From Halothiobacillus sp. (GTDB lineage Bacteria > Pseudomonadota > Gammaproteobacteria > JAAZVP01), in assembly GCA_018623495.1 (NCBI GenBank), contig JAAZVP010000009.1:1-60023 (forward strand): a DNA stretch of 60,023 bases, in the 5' to 3' direction. This document shows, one piece after another, positions 25,667 to 35,400 of the stretch (position 1 is its first letter; each line of letters opens with the position of its first letter). The notes beneath the pieces are model-generated. The model had not been told where the DNA came from. It worked only from the letters and a program-made list of their open reading frames with translations, and made no database searches. Position numbers and translations under genes: made by a program.

Positions 25667-26347
25667 ATGGGGTTCAAGCAGCAGCTCAACGACCAGTTCG
25701 CCCGCCTGGGCAAGGTGTTGGCCAACGGCCGACGGCTGGAGTTGCTCGAGTACCTGGCGCAGGGCGAGCGGTCCGTGGAGGGGCTGGCGCGCGTGTCGGG
25801 GTTGAGCGTGGCCAACACCTCCCAGCACCTGCAGCGCATGCAGCAGGCCGGGCTCGTGACCGCTCGGCGTGAAGGCAACCGGGTGATCTACCGGATCGCC
25901 GATGATGACGTGGTGGAGTTGCTGGACGTCTTCCGGCGGGTGGGCGAGCGCCACTTGGCCGAGGTGCGCCGGATGGTGGACGACCACCTGCACCGCAAGG
26001 ATGACCTCGAGCCGGTCTCGCCCGAGGAGCTGGTCGAGCGCTGCCGGCAGGGGCTGGTGACCCTGATCGATGTGCGCCCGGAAGAGGAGTATGCCGCCGG
26101 GCATATCCCCGGGGCGCTGAACCTCGACGTGGACGAGCTGGAACGTCGCCTGGCGGAGCTGGACCCGGAGCGCGAGGTCATCGCCTACTGCCGAGGACCC
26201 TATTGCGCCTTGTCCTTCGATGCAGTGGAACGGCTGCGCAAGGCGGGTTTCCGCTCGCGTCGCCTGGAGGCGGGCTTTCCCGAGTGGAGGCTGGCGGGTT
26301 TGCCGGTGAGTGATCGGGACGAGGAAGCGGCCGAGCGCGACTCGTGA
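25667..26347 (+). CDS. ArsR-family regulator fused to a rhodanese domain
   Basis: A 226-residue protein. Residues about 5-95 are a winged helix of the ArsR family (VLANGRRLELLEYL, then recognition-helix region LSVANTSQHLQRMQQAGLV). Residues about 115-215 are a rhodanese domain with DVRPEEEYAAGHIPGALN and an active-site loop AYCRGPYCALSF containing two cysteines. Such fusions probably sense sulfane sulfur by persulfidation of a rhodanese Cys, but the mechanism here is inferred. The start is the ATG at 25667, where ArsR homology begins; the frame is open upstream through the promoter. It is divergent from the persulfide dioxygenase-like operon, which is the obvious target. A bidirectional terminator follows. 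Confidence 0.88.
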   Translation: MGFKQQLNDQFARLGKVLANGRRLELLEYLAQGERSVEGLARVSGLSVANTSQHLQRMQQAGLVTARREGNRVIYRIADDDVVELLDVFRRVGERHLAEVRRMVDDHLHRKDDLEPVSPEELVERCRQGLVTLIDVRPEEEYAAGHIPGALNLDVDELERRLAELDPEREVIAYCRGPYCALSFDAVERLRKAGFRSRRLEAGFPEWRLAGLPVSDRDEEAAERDS

Positions 26348-26407
26348 ATCCCGTCCCGGGAGCGGCTGTGCCGGGCCCGTCCTGGTCGATTGCAAGGAGC
26401 GATCCAC

Positions 26408-26439
26408 AAAAAGCCCCGGGGTGATCCCCGGGGCTTTTT
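26408..26439. terminator. Bidirectional terminator
   Basis: AAAAAGCCCCGGGG at 26408-26421 and CCCCGGGGCTTTTT at 26426-26439 form a perfect 14-bp stem with a TGAT loop and T runs on both strands. It ends the ArsR-rhodanese transcript and may also stop the convergent cbbO transcript. A second dyad, GGCGCCTC (26555-26562) with GAGGCGCC (26587-26594), lies closer to the cbbO stop. Confidence 0.9.
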
Positions 26440-26617
26440 CGTGGGCGACCTGGTTGTCGCGATCGTTCCATAGGTGGCTCTGTTCCCGCACCGGCAGGCG
26501 GGAGGGGGCCGTTGCCGAGGTTGGTGAGCCGGACAACCCGTCCGCTTTCGGCGCGGCGCCTCGATTGCGAGCAAACCCGCAAGCCAGAGGCGCCGTCGAT
26601 TCGTACCGGGGGGTTTT

Positions 26618-28975
26618 TCAGCTGGTCAGGCCGACGAACAGCTGGGGCAGCTTCTCGGGCAGCTTGGTGACGTTGTCCACCACCGTGTAGTGGTTGGCGC
26701 CGAAGATCCGCGAGACGTACTGGTCGGCGTGCGGATCGAGGGTCAGGCAGTAGGAGGTGATGCCGTTGCCGGCGAGTTCCTCGACCGCCTTCTTGGTGTC
26801 ATGGCGCAGGTACTGCGGATCCTTCTCGTCGATGTCCGAGGGCTCGCCGTCGGTGACCAGCAGCACCAGCTTGCGCTGCTCGGGCCGCCGGGACAGGTAG
26901 TGGCCGGCATGGCGCAGGGCGCCGCCCATGCGGGTGGAGAGCCCGCCCTGCATGCCCGCCATGCGCGCCTTGGCCTCGTCGGAGAAGGGCTGGTCGAAGT
27001 CCTTGAAACGGTAGTACTGCACGTCGTGGCGGCCGTCGGAGGCGAAGCCGTGCACGGCGAAGGGGTCGCCGATGCCGTCGATGGCCCAGGAGAGCAGGGT
27101 GGTGGCCTCGCGGGTGAGCGAGAGCACGGTGCTGTCGGTGCCGGCCACGGTCTCGTTGGTGGACTCGGAGAGATCGAGCAGGACCACCACGGCGAGGTCC
27201 CGCTGCTTGCGGGTGTAGCGCATGTTCACCCGCGGGTCCGGGGTCTCGCCCATGCGCAGGTCCACCATGGCGCGCACGGCGGCGTTGAGGTCGAGCTGGT
27301 CGCCGTCCTCCACGTGGCGCTCGACCACCAGCCCCTGGGGGGCGAGCATGTCGACCACGTGCTTGAGGCGCGAGGCGATGGGCTTGTACTGGGCGAGGAT
27401 GTCGTCGATGGTCTCCTCGTCGCCGATCGGCTGGCGTTTTTCCAGCACCGTGACCCAGTCGGGGCGGTGCAGCTGCACCTTGTAGTCCCATTCCTTGTAG
27501 TGGTAGGGCTCGGAGACCGGCTCCTTGCCTTCCAGCTCGTTCATGGACATGCCCACCGGGTCGCCGTCGCGGTAGAACTCGGTCTCCAGCGTCCAGATCT
27601 CCTGGGCATCGTCGCCGGCGAGCTCGACGTCGATCTCGTTGACCATCTCCATGACGTTGGGCTTGCGGTGCACCTGCTTCTCGCTGCCGGGCAGGACCTC
27701 GGCGTCGGCGTCCCAGTCGATCTCCTCGAATTCCCACACGTAGCGGTTGTCGTCGCGGTAGATCAGGCCGTGGTCCTCGAGCACGTGTGCCGGCGGCAGG
27801 GGCTGGGCCGAACCCAGGCGGTTGTAGAGCGTCACGCCGAGATCCCAGGAGAGCTGGCCTTCGTCCTGCTCGGCCTCGATGCGCTCCCAGAACTCCTTCG
27901 CCAGGTCGGCGGTGACCGTCATCATGGGCTCGTGCCGGGGGTCCATCAGCGCCAGGGCCATGTCCTCGAGGACGGTGCGGATGTCGTTGTCGGCGCGCTC
28001 GGACTCCGCGGCCCGCTCGCGGGCGATGTCGAAGAACGGCCGCCAGAGCTTCTGCAGGCCCGGGAATTCGCGGATGGCCTTGTATTCCACCCGGGCATCC
28101 TCGAAGTAGCCGATCAGGGCCATCTGGCCGGGGTTGAGCTGCTCGGCGGAGATCGGCGCGCGGGTGTAGGTCATGTGCGAGGCGGCATGGGCCACCGCGG
28201 CGCGGTAGACGTTGGTGCCGGTGACGCCGTTGACGTCGTCGTAGGCGTCGGGCACGTGGATCATGCGGTCCTCGATGTAGGGCCGCAGGCCCTCGCGGGT
28301 CTCGTAGTCGCCGGAGGTGGGGCGCAGGAAGAAGCTGCGGCCCCAGAGCGCGCGCAGGTAGAAGTTGAGCTTGCGCTGGGTGTCCACGAACAGGGTGCCG
28401 CGGCGCTCGTTCTGCAGCACCTTCTGGCTGTCCGGGGATTCCAGGGCGAAGTAGGCGGCCATGGCCTTGAAGTCGCTGCCGTGGGCCTGGGCACCCCACA
28501 TGGCCCAGCGGCGCAGGCCGCCGAGGGTGAGCTGGGAGAGCAGCTCGTCGAGATGCTCGAGCATCGGCCGCATGCCGCGTGGGGCCCGGGCCGAGAGCTT
28601 GTGCAGCAGGCTGAAGTACTGGCGCATCAGGTCGGGATCGGCCAGGCGCCGGGCGGCGGTGGGCAGGGTGGAGAAGATCAGCGCGATGACCTGGCCGCTG
28701 ACCATGGAGGAGAGCTTGAGGGCCGCCTCCACGGCGTCCTGGATCAGCTCGTCGCCGACCTCCTTCACCGCGGCCGGCATCTCCTGGAAGTAGGAGATCA
28801 GCACGTCCTCGCCGCGGCTCAGCTGGGCCAGGGCCTTGCCGCCCTCGAGGAAGTTCTTCAGCCCGGTCGGTGACATCACCCGGGTGGCCTCCTGGAAACT
28901 GGCCTCCAGGGTGTCGTGCATGTGCGGGTCCTGGGCCTCCAGGAACTCCCGGTACTCTTCCAGGTGGATGCTCAT
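26618..28975 (-). CDS. cbbO: CbbO, RuBisCO activase adaptor with von Willebrand A domain
   Basis: A 785-residue protein. With the AAA+ ring CbbQ, CbbO removes inhibitory sugar phosphates from form I RuBisCO. The C-terminal vWA domain has the metal-site signature DLSES near residues 595-605 and a later TDGEPSDIDE motif; the long helical N-terminal part matches CbbO family proteins. It is cytoplasmic. Unlike the usual cbbQ-cbbO arrangement, it is about 25 kb from cbbLSQ, in the minus-strand run zur - RsmC-like methyltransferase - cbbO, with 22 bases between the methyltransferase stop and its ATG. Its pairing with the CbbQ in this window is inferred from family knowledge. Confidence 0.93.
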   Translation of the reverse strand: MSIHLEEYREFLEAQDPHMHDTLEASFQEATRVMSPTGLKNFLEGGKALAQLSRGEDVLISYFQEMPAAVKEVGDELIQDAVEAALKLSSMVSGQVIALIFSTLPTAARRLADPDLMRQYFSLLHKLSARAPRGMRPMLEHLDELLSQLTLGGLRRWAMWGAQAHGSDFKAMAAYFALESPDSQKVLQNERRGTLFVDTQRKLNFYLRALWGRSFFLRPTSGDYETREGLRPYIEDRMIHVPDAYDDVNGVTGTNVYRAAVAHAASHMTYTRAPISAEQLNPGQMALIGYFEDARVEYKAIREFPGLQKLWRPFFDIARERAAESERADNDIRTVLEDMALALMDPRHEPMMTVTADLAKEFWERIEAEQDEGQLSWDLGVTLYNRLGSAQPLPPAHVLEDHGLIYRDDNRYVWEFEEIDWDADAEVLPGSEKQVHRKPNVMEMVNEIDVELAGDDAQEIWTLETEFYRDGDPVGMSMNELEGKEPVSEPYHYKEWDYKVQLHRPDWVTVLEKRQPIGDEETIDDILAQYKPIASRLKHVVDMLAPQGLVVERHVEDGDQLDLNAAVRAMVDLRMGETPDPRVNMRYTRKQRDLAVVVLLDLSESTNETVAGTDSTVLSLTREATTLLSWAIDGIGDPFAVHGFASDGRHDVQYYRFKDFDQPFSDEAKARMAGMQGGLSTRMGGALRHAGHYLSRRPEQRKLVLLVTDGEPSDIDEKDPQYLRHDTKKAVEELAGNGITSYCLTLDPHADQYVSRIFGANHYTVVDNVTKLPEKLPQLFVGLTS

Positions 28976-28997
28976 GGTGTCCCCCTCTGGATGATGA

Positions 28998-29585
28998 TCA
29001 ATCTGGACGGGTCGCCATCGCCACCGTGTAGCGAGGGCCCTGCTTGAGCTTCTTGTAGTTGCCGAAGCCGTCCGCGAGCACGCGCTTGAAGAACTGGCGC
29101 AGGCCGGTGATGGTGACCACGTAGAACCGGCCGCCCGGGTGCAGGTGATCGAAGGCGTCGGCGACGAACAGCTGCAACATCTCCTTGCCCACCTTGGCCG
29201 GGATGTTGGAGGCGATCACGTCGAAGCGGCGCTCGCCCACCGACTCGAAACCGTTGCTCAGCATCGCCTCGGCGTTGTCGATGCCGTTGCGCCGGGCGTT
29301 GGCCCGGGCATACTCCACCGCCTTGAAGTCGCGGTCGACCATCAAGGTGCGACCCTCGGGGGCCATCACCGCCATGGCCAGGCCGATGGGGCCGTAGCCG
29401 CAGCCGAGATCCAGGCAGTCGTCACCGGGCTCGATCTCCAGGCGGTCGATGAGCATGCGGCTGCCCTCGTCCACCTCCCGGGGCGAGAAGGTCCCCCAGG
29501 TGCTGTGCAGGGTCAGCTCCCGGCCGCCGAGTTCGGCGCGGAAGACGATGTCCCGGCGGAGTCTTTCCAGGGCTGCGCGGTCCAT
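28998..29585 (-). CDS. RsmC-like class I SAM-dependent methyltransferase
   Basis: A 195-residue Rossmann-fold methyltransferase. SAM-binding motif I is LDLGCGYGPIGLA, near residues 59-71, preceded by TFSPREVDEGSRML as in the catalytic half of RsmC-type 16S rRNA guanine methyltransferases. At the position where nucleic-acid N-methylases have NPPF/NPPY, it has SNIPAK, so substrate and even chemistry are uncertain. It corresponds to the short single-domain relatives (YbiN/RsmC-like). It precedes cbbO by 22 bases and follows zur by 54, so it is probably co-transcribed with both. Confidence 0.82.
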   Translation of the reverse strand: MDRAALERLRRDIVFRAELGGRELTLHSTWGTFSPREVDEGSRMLIDRLEIEPGDDCLDLGCGYGPIGLAMAVMAPEGRTLMVDRDFKAVEYARANARRNGIDNAEAMLSNGFESVGERRFDVIASNIPAKVGKEMLQLFVADAFDHLHPGGRFYVVTITGLRQFFKRVLADGFGNYKKLKQGPRYTVAMATRPD

Positions 29586-29639
29586 GGGCCTATGGTGCCA
29601 GAATGCCTGGCGCGGTCGAGTCGAACATGGCGGCTCCGG

Positions 29640-30128
29640 TCATGGCTCTTGCCGGCAGGCGGGGCACAGGCCCTTCACCTCGATGATCTGGTGCTCCGCG
29701 GAAAACCCGTGCCGCTCGGCCTCCGCCCGCAGGGTCTCGGCCACGTCGCGGCGCTCGAACTCCTCGGTGCGCCCGCAGCGCCGGCAGATCAGGACCTGGA
29801 AGGCGTGGGTCTCGCTCGGCCGGGCGCAGCCGATGAAGGCGTTGAGGCTCTCCACCCGGTGGATCAGTCCGTGCTCGAGCAGAAAGTCCAGCGCCCGGTA
29901 GACCGTCGGCGGCTTGACCGTGCGGTCCTCGCTGCTCAGGCGGTCGATCAGGTCGTAGGCCTTGACCGCCTCGTGGTCCTGCCAGACCGCTTCCAGCACC
30001 CGCCGACGCAGCGGGGTGAGCCGCGCCCCCTCCCGCGCGCACACTCGCTCGGCCTCGTCCAGGGCCGAGTCGATGCAGTGCTGGTGGTCGTGGTCGCAAT
30101 GAACGGGCATGGGCGCGCGGCCGGGCAT
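29640..30128 (-). CDS. zur: Zinc uptake regulator Zur (Fur family)
   Basis: About 162 residues: an N-terminal winged helix (ARLTPLRRRVLEAVW, KPPTVYRALDFLLEHGLIH) and a C-terminal dimerisation domain with two CxxC pairs (CRRC and CPAC) for structural zinc. KPPTVYRALDFLLE, VESLNAF and EVKGLCPAC are closer to Zur than to Fur or PerR. The N-terminus carries a His/Cys cluster HCDHDHQHC. The start may be ATG 30128 or ATG 30110; neither has a strong ribosome-binding site, and a TACAAT -10-like element near 30150 leaves only a very short leader. First gene of the run that ends with cbbO. It would repress zinc uptake genes when zinc is plentiful. Confidence 0.87.
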   Translation of the reverse strand: MPGRAPMPVHCDHDHQHCIDSALDEAERVCAREGARLTPLRRRVLEAVWQDHEAVKAYDLIDRLSSEDRTVKPPTVYRALDFLLEHGLIHRVESLNAFIGCARPSETHAFQVLICRRCGRTEEFERRDVAETLRAEAERHGFSAEHQIIEVKGLCPACRQEP

Positions 30129-30342
30129 CAACGGAATCGGGCCGGTATTGTACCAGAGCGTTCGGTGCCGGCCGCGGCGAATAAAATCGCGGCGACGACA
30201 TAAAAGACACTCATGTGACACGCCCGCGCGAATGTATTAGTTTTTCCTGATCCACCAGGGTGCCCGGCGCCCGAGCTTCACCGTCGAATCGAGCCGCCGG
30301 CGGGCGTAGCCGCCGGTCTCGTCAGGTCAGGAGGAACAGGCA

Positions 30343-31377
30343 ATGCAACAATCCGCGCAGGACCTTAGAGCCATGGAACGCCGGCGTTTTCTCGAGGGGT
30401 TGGTCAAGGGCTCGGTGGCCGGCATGGCGGGCCTGGCTGCCATGCGCCCGCTGACCGCCTTCGGCCAGGAGATGATGGAGATCCGCGGCCCGCGAATGCC
30501 CGATCGCCCTCTGCGCCGGATCACCGAGCGCTGCTACTACATCCTCGCCGACGGCCCCTTCCCCACGGCGGGCAACCAGGGCTTCATGGGCAACGTCGGC
30601 ATCGTGTTCACCCGGAAGGGGGTGGTGATCATCGATTCCGGCGCCTCGGTGCAGATCGGCGAGATGGTGCTGAGAAAGATCGAGGAACACACCGACAAGC
30701 CGGTGGTGGCCATCATCAACACCCATTACCACGGCGACCACTGGATGGGGAACCACGCCTTCGTCAACGCCTACCCCGACGTGCCCATCTATGCCCATCC
30801 CGAGTGCACCCAGGCCATCAAGGGCACCCAGGGCGAGTTCTGGAAAGGGCTCCTGAATCGCTCCACGGACAACGCCATCGCCGGCACCATCATCACCCCG
30901 CCCAACGAGGACGCCGAGCACGGCCAGGAATTCGATTTCGGCGACTGCACCCTGCGCCTGCACCACTACGGCACGGCCCACACCCCCACCGACATCACCG
31001 TGGAGGTGGTCGAGGATCACGTGACCTACATCGGCGACGTGGCCATGGCCAACCGCATCGCCAACATGGACGACGGTTCCTACCTGGGCACCTTCGAGAC
31101 CATGGACAAGCTCGAGGCCAACACCGACACCATCTCCTGGGTGCCGGGTCACGGCGCCTTCGGCCCGGACGTGATGAAGCGCAACCGCGAGCTCTTCGAG
31201 GGCATCTACGAGTCGGTGAAAAAGTACTACGACCAGGGCCTGATGGACTACGAGATGAAGGACAAGGTGATCGCGGATCCGCGGGTGGCCAAGTACCGCC
31301 AGTGGTACGGCTTCGAGTCCACCATCGGTCGCTACATCAGCATTGCCTATCTCGAGGTGGAGAAGAACATCTGGTAG
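30343..31377 (+). CDS. Tat-exported metallo-beta-lactamase-fold hydrolase (SoxH-like)
   Basis: A 344-residue protein with a twin-arginine signal (ERRRFLEGL, then a hydrophobic stretch to about residue 41) and an MBL fold. THYHGDH gives the HxHxDH metal site near residues 127-133; GTAHTPTD and IGD supply later ligands. This pattern resembles SoxH-type periplasmic metallohydrolases found near sulfur-oxidation or quinoprotein genes, but the substrate is unknown. The ATG at 30343 follows AGGAGG at 30329-30334; a second in-frame ATG at 30373 would also keep the Tat motif. It is monocistronic, with a terminator downstream. Confidence 0.8.
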   Translation: MQQSAQDLRAMERRRFLEGLVKGSVAGMAGLAAMRPLTAFGQEMMEIRGPRMPDRPLRRITERCYYILADGPFPTAGNQGFMGNVGIVFTRKGVVIIDSGASVQIGEMVLRKIEEHTDKPVVAIINTHYHGDHWMGNHAFVNAYPDVPIYAHPECTQAIKGTQGEFWKGLLNRSTDNAIAGTIITPPNEDAEHGQEFDFGDCTLRLHHYGTAHTPTDITVEVVEDHVTYIGDVAMANRIANMDDGSYLGTFETMDKLEANTDTISWVPGHGAFGPDVMKRNRELFEGIYESVKKYYDQGLMDYEMKDKVIADPRVAKYRQWYGFESTIGRYISIAYLEVEKNIW

Positions 31378-31402
31378 AACGGCATCGACCCGGTTCATGG
31401 AA

Positions 31403-31426
31403 GGGCCGCCCTCGGGCGGCCCTTTT
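31403..31426 (+). terminator. Rho-independent terminator
   Basis: GGGCCGCC (31403-31410) and GGCGGCCC (31415-31422) form an 8-bp stem with a CTCG loop, followed by TTTT. It closes the SoxH-like gene. Confidence 0.85.
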
Positions 31427-31501
31427 CGTTGGTGTGCCCGTCCCGCTGCAGGGGCTAACATGGCGGGAGTCTCGCAGAGGTTGGAGCCCTTGAATCGTCG
31501 C

Positions 31502-32452
31502 ATGCCTGTCGGTCGACACTCAGGCCCGGTCCGGGTCGCGCGCCTGTGCCTGGGCTTGCTCCTGGGGCTGGCCGCCTGTATCGCCGGGGCGGCGCAGCCC
31601 CGCGGCGTGGTCGCCTTCGCCCAGGACGACCTGGCCAACGACTGGCGCCGGGCCCAGGTGGAGGCGGTGCGCCGCGAACTGGCGCGGCATCCGGGGATCG
31701 AGCTGCGGGTCAGCGATGCCCGTGGCAGCCTGGCGCTCCAGGTCAAGCACATCGAGGACTGGGTGGCCTCGGAGGTGGACGTGCTGATCACCAGCCCGCT
31801 GGACGGGCGGGCGATGACCCCCGTCATGCGCCGCGTGCGCGCCGCGGGCATCCCGGTGGTGCTGCTCTCGCGCGGGGTCATGGAGGGCGAGTACACCTGT
31901 TTCGTGCACCCGGACAACGCCCGCATCGCCCGCCAGGCGGCGGCGGAGGTGGCCCGGCGCCTGGCCGGGCGGGGGCGGGTGCTGATGCTCGAGGGCGTGC
32001 CCGGGGCCACGCCCACCGTGATTCGTCGCCGGGCCTTCCTCGATGCCCTGGAGGACGCCCCCGGCATCGAGGTGGTGCACCGCCGTGCGGACTACCTGCG
32101 CGGCGAGGCCATCCGGGTGGTGGAGCGGCTGATCGACGAGACGGGCGGCTTTCCCTTCGACGCCATCTACGCCCAGAGTGATTCCATGGCCAGTGGCGCG
32201 CGCATGGCCCTGTCGGCCGCCGGCATCGATCCCGCGGGGCTGGTGATCGTGGGCATCGACTACATCGCCGAGGCCCGCCGCGCGATCCGCGCGGGCCGCC
32301 AGGATGCCAGTTTCACCTATCCCACCGGCGGGCGGGAGGGCGCGCAGGTGGCCGTGGACCTGATCCGGGGCGAGCCGGTCCCGCGCGAGATCGTGCTGGA
32401 ATCCCGCCGGGTCACCCGGGAAAACGTCGACCGCGTGGAGCCGATCTTTTGA
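31502..32452 (+). CDS. Orphan periplasmic sugar-binding-type protein
   Basis: About 316 residues: a signal peptide (ARLCLGLLLGLAACIAGAAQ), then a two-lobed type I periplasmic binding protein of the ribose/LacI-like class (ITSPLDGRAMTPVMRRVRAAGIPVVLLSR, and DAIYAQSDSMASGARMAL in the second lobe). No ABC permease or ATPase gene is near. The stop overlaps by 3 bases the TTG start of a membrane GGDEF-EAL sensor, so it is probably a ligand-presenting partner of that sensor, as LuxP is for LuxQ; this is an inference. Start ATG 31502 is chosen because it begins a clean signal peptide; TTG 31490 and ATG 31460 are alternatives. Confidence 0.82.
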   Translation: MPVGRHSGPVRVARLCLGLLLGLAACIAGAAQPRGVVAFAQDDLANDWRRAQVEAVRRELARHPGIELRVSDARGSLALQVKHIEDWVASEVDVLITSPLDGRAMTPVMRRVRAAGIPVVLLSRGVMEGEYTCFVHPDNARIARQAAAEVARRLAGRGRVLMLEGVPGATPTVIRRRAFLDALEDAPGIEVVHRRADYLRGEAIRVVERLIDETGGFPFDAIYAQSDSMASGARMALSAAGIDPAGLVIVGIDYIAEARRAIRAGRQDASFTYPTGGREGAQVAVDLIRGEPVPREIVLESRRVTRENVDRVEPIF

Positions 32453-35400
32453 AGCCGACCATTGCCAGCCTGCGCACCAAGATGATCCTGCTGCTGCTCG
32501 CCGCGGTGATCCTGCCGCTGCTGGCGGTGGGGGTGGGGCTGGATGCCTACCTGCGCCACCTGCACTGGGACCAGGCCCACGACCGCAGTCGCCAGGCCAT
32601 CACCGTCCTGGAGGAAACCCTGGCCGCCGACGAGCAGTGGCTGCGCGAGGCCACCGACGCGCTGCGCACCGCCGAGTCCACCGTCGCCGCCTTCAACCTG
32701 GTGGAGCGCTACCAGGAGATCCGCGACTACCGTCCCATCGTCTTCGACGAGGCCAAGAAGTCGCTGGTGCGCGAACTGCTCGAGGTCATCGAGCGCGGCC
32801 AGGCGGACCGGGGCTATCTCCACCAGGCCGACGGCCGGTTGCTGGGTTACGTCCGCCGCGAGGCGGGCGAGCCGGTGGTCGGCATCGTCTCCTTTGCCGA
32901 CGGCCGGCCGCGTTTCCTCGAGCGCCGGGTGGACGGGGAGTGGTCGGTGGTCGAGCCGCCCGCGGATCGCTACCGCTACCGGCCGATGGCGCAGTCCCTG
33001 GGCGTGGTCTACCTGCGCCGGCCCGACCGCGCCGAGCAGGTCATGGGCCGGCCGGTGCTGCGCGAGCCCGGCGACGCCGACAGCGCGCGGCTGGGCAGCG
33101 TCACCCTGGTACACGATCTGGACCCGGGGTTTCTCGGGCGCCTGCCGCTGCCCGACGGCGTCTCGCTCGGCCTGCTCTCGCGGGAGGGCTGGCCGGTGGC
33201 CGACACCGGGGGGCTGGCGGCGCTGGACGGCGACCGGCTGACCGAGACGGTGACGGCGCACCTCGAGGCGCCGGGCACGCGGCGCTGGTTCGCTTTCCCG
33301 GGGCTTCTGCTCTCCCTCCACGCGCTGCCCAATGCCGAGGAGAGCGCCGACATGCTGGTGGGTATCGGCATCGACCGCTCCCAGCTGGAGCGGCAGGTGG
33401 CCGCGGCCCGCTGGGTGGTGCTGGCGGCCCTCGCCTCCTCGGCGCTGATCTTCATTCCCATCGGCTTGCTGGTCATCCGCCGGCGCCTGCAGCGGCCCCT
33501 GGACCGGCTGATCGCCGGCGTCACCGCCCTGCGCCAGGGCGACTATGCCTGCCGCGTGGAGCCCGGCCGCGACCGCGAGATCCGCCAGCTGGCCGAGTCC
33601 ATGAATGCCATGGCCGGGGTGATCCAGCGCCGCGAGGACGAGCTGCGCGAGATCATCGAGAACATCCCCGAGATGATTTTCGTCAAGGATGCCGAGGACC
33701 TGCGCTTCGTGCGCTTCAACCGCGCGGGAGAGCAGCTGCTGGGGCTCTCCCGCGAGACCCTGCTGGGCCACGGCGACCACGATTTCTTCCCGCCCGAACA
33801 GGCCGAGGCCTTCGTCGCCGGCGACCGCGAGGTGCTCGCCGGCGGGGCGATGGTGGAGATCGACGAGGAGCCCATCGACACCCCCCGCGGGCGGCGCCTG
33901 CTGCGCACCCGCAAGGTGCCCATCACCGACCCGGACGGCCGGCCCCGTTTTTTGCTGGGCATCTCCGAGGACATCACCGAGCGTCGCCGGGACGAGGCCC
34001 GCCTGCGCGAGGCCCAGGCGGTCGCCCGCATGGGCGACTGGCAGCTGGACCTCGAGACCCGCGAGGCCGTCTGGCCCGAGCAGACCCGGCGCATCCTGGA
34101 CGTCGCCGCCGACGAGCCGGCGGGCCCGGAGACCCTGCGGCGCCACTGCCATCCCGACGACTGGCCGCGGGTGGAGCGGGCCCTGGCGCAGGTGCTGGCC
34201 GGCGAGGGCGACTACGACGTCGAGTACCGCCTGCTTACCGGCGACGGTGACGAGCGCATCGTCCACTCCCGCGCGCAGCTGGAGGAGGCCGCGGACGGGC
34301 GTCCGCGGCGGCTGGTGGGCGTGGTCCAGGATGTCACCGAGCGGGTGCAGGCCGAACAGCAGCAGCGCCTGGCCAACGCGGTGCTGGAGAACACCAGCGA
34401 GGCGGTGATCGTCACCGACGCCGAGGGCCGGATCCTGCGCACCAACCCGGCGTTCACCACGATCACGGGTTACCGGGCCGAGGAGGTCCGCGGGGAGAAT
34501 CCGCGGCTGCTCAAGTCGGATCTCCACGAGGCGACGTTCTACGCCGGGATCTGGCAGGCCCTGGCGGAGCAGGGCCAGTGGCAGGGCGAGATCTGGAACC
34601 GGCGCAAGGACGGCACGGTCTTCCCCGCCTGGCAGACCATCGGCTGCGTGTACGACGAGACCGGCCGGGTGCGCCAGTACGTCTCGCTGATGTCGGACAT
34701 CACGCCCCTCAAGGAGGTGGAGGAGCGGCTCGACTACATGGCCTACCACGACCCGCTCACCAACCTGCCCAACCGCCACCTGCTCGGTGACCGGCTCGAA
34801 CACGCCATCGCCCGGGCCCACCGCGAGGGCTGCCGGGTGGGCGTGCTGTTCCTCGATCTCGACCGCTTCAAGAACATCAACGACAGCCTCGGCCACCCGC
34901 TGGGCGATGCCCTCCTGCAGGCGGTGGCCCGGCGCCTGGGCGGGGTCCTGCGCGAGGCCGACACCCTCGCCCGCCTGGGGGGCGACGAGTTCGTGGTGGT
35001 GATGGAGTCGGTGGGCAGCGAGGAGGAAATGGCCGCCCTGGCCGAGAAACTGCTGGCGGCCTTCGCCGAACCTTTCCGGGTGCAGGGCCACGAGCTGAGC
35101 GTGGATGCCAGCATCGGCATCAGCGTCTACCCGCTGGACGGGGAGGACGCCTCGATCCTGGTGCGCAACGCCGACACGGCGATGTACCGGGCCAAGGAGG
35201 CGCACCGCAACCACTACGTCTTCTACACCGCCGAACTCACCGAGAACGCCAACCGCCGGGTGGCCCTGGAGATGGAGCTGCGCAGCGCCCGCGAGCGCGG
35301 CGAACTGATGCTTTACTACCAGCCGCAGGTGGATCTCGCCGCCGGGCGCGTGGTGGCCCTCGAGGCCCTGATCCGCTGGAACAATCCCCGGCTGGGCTGG

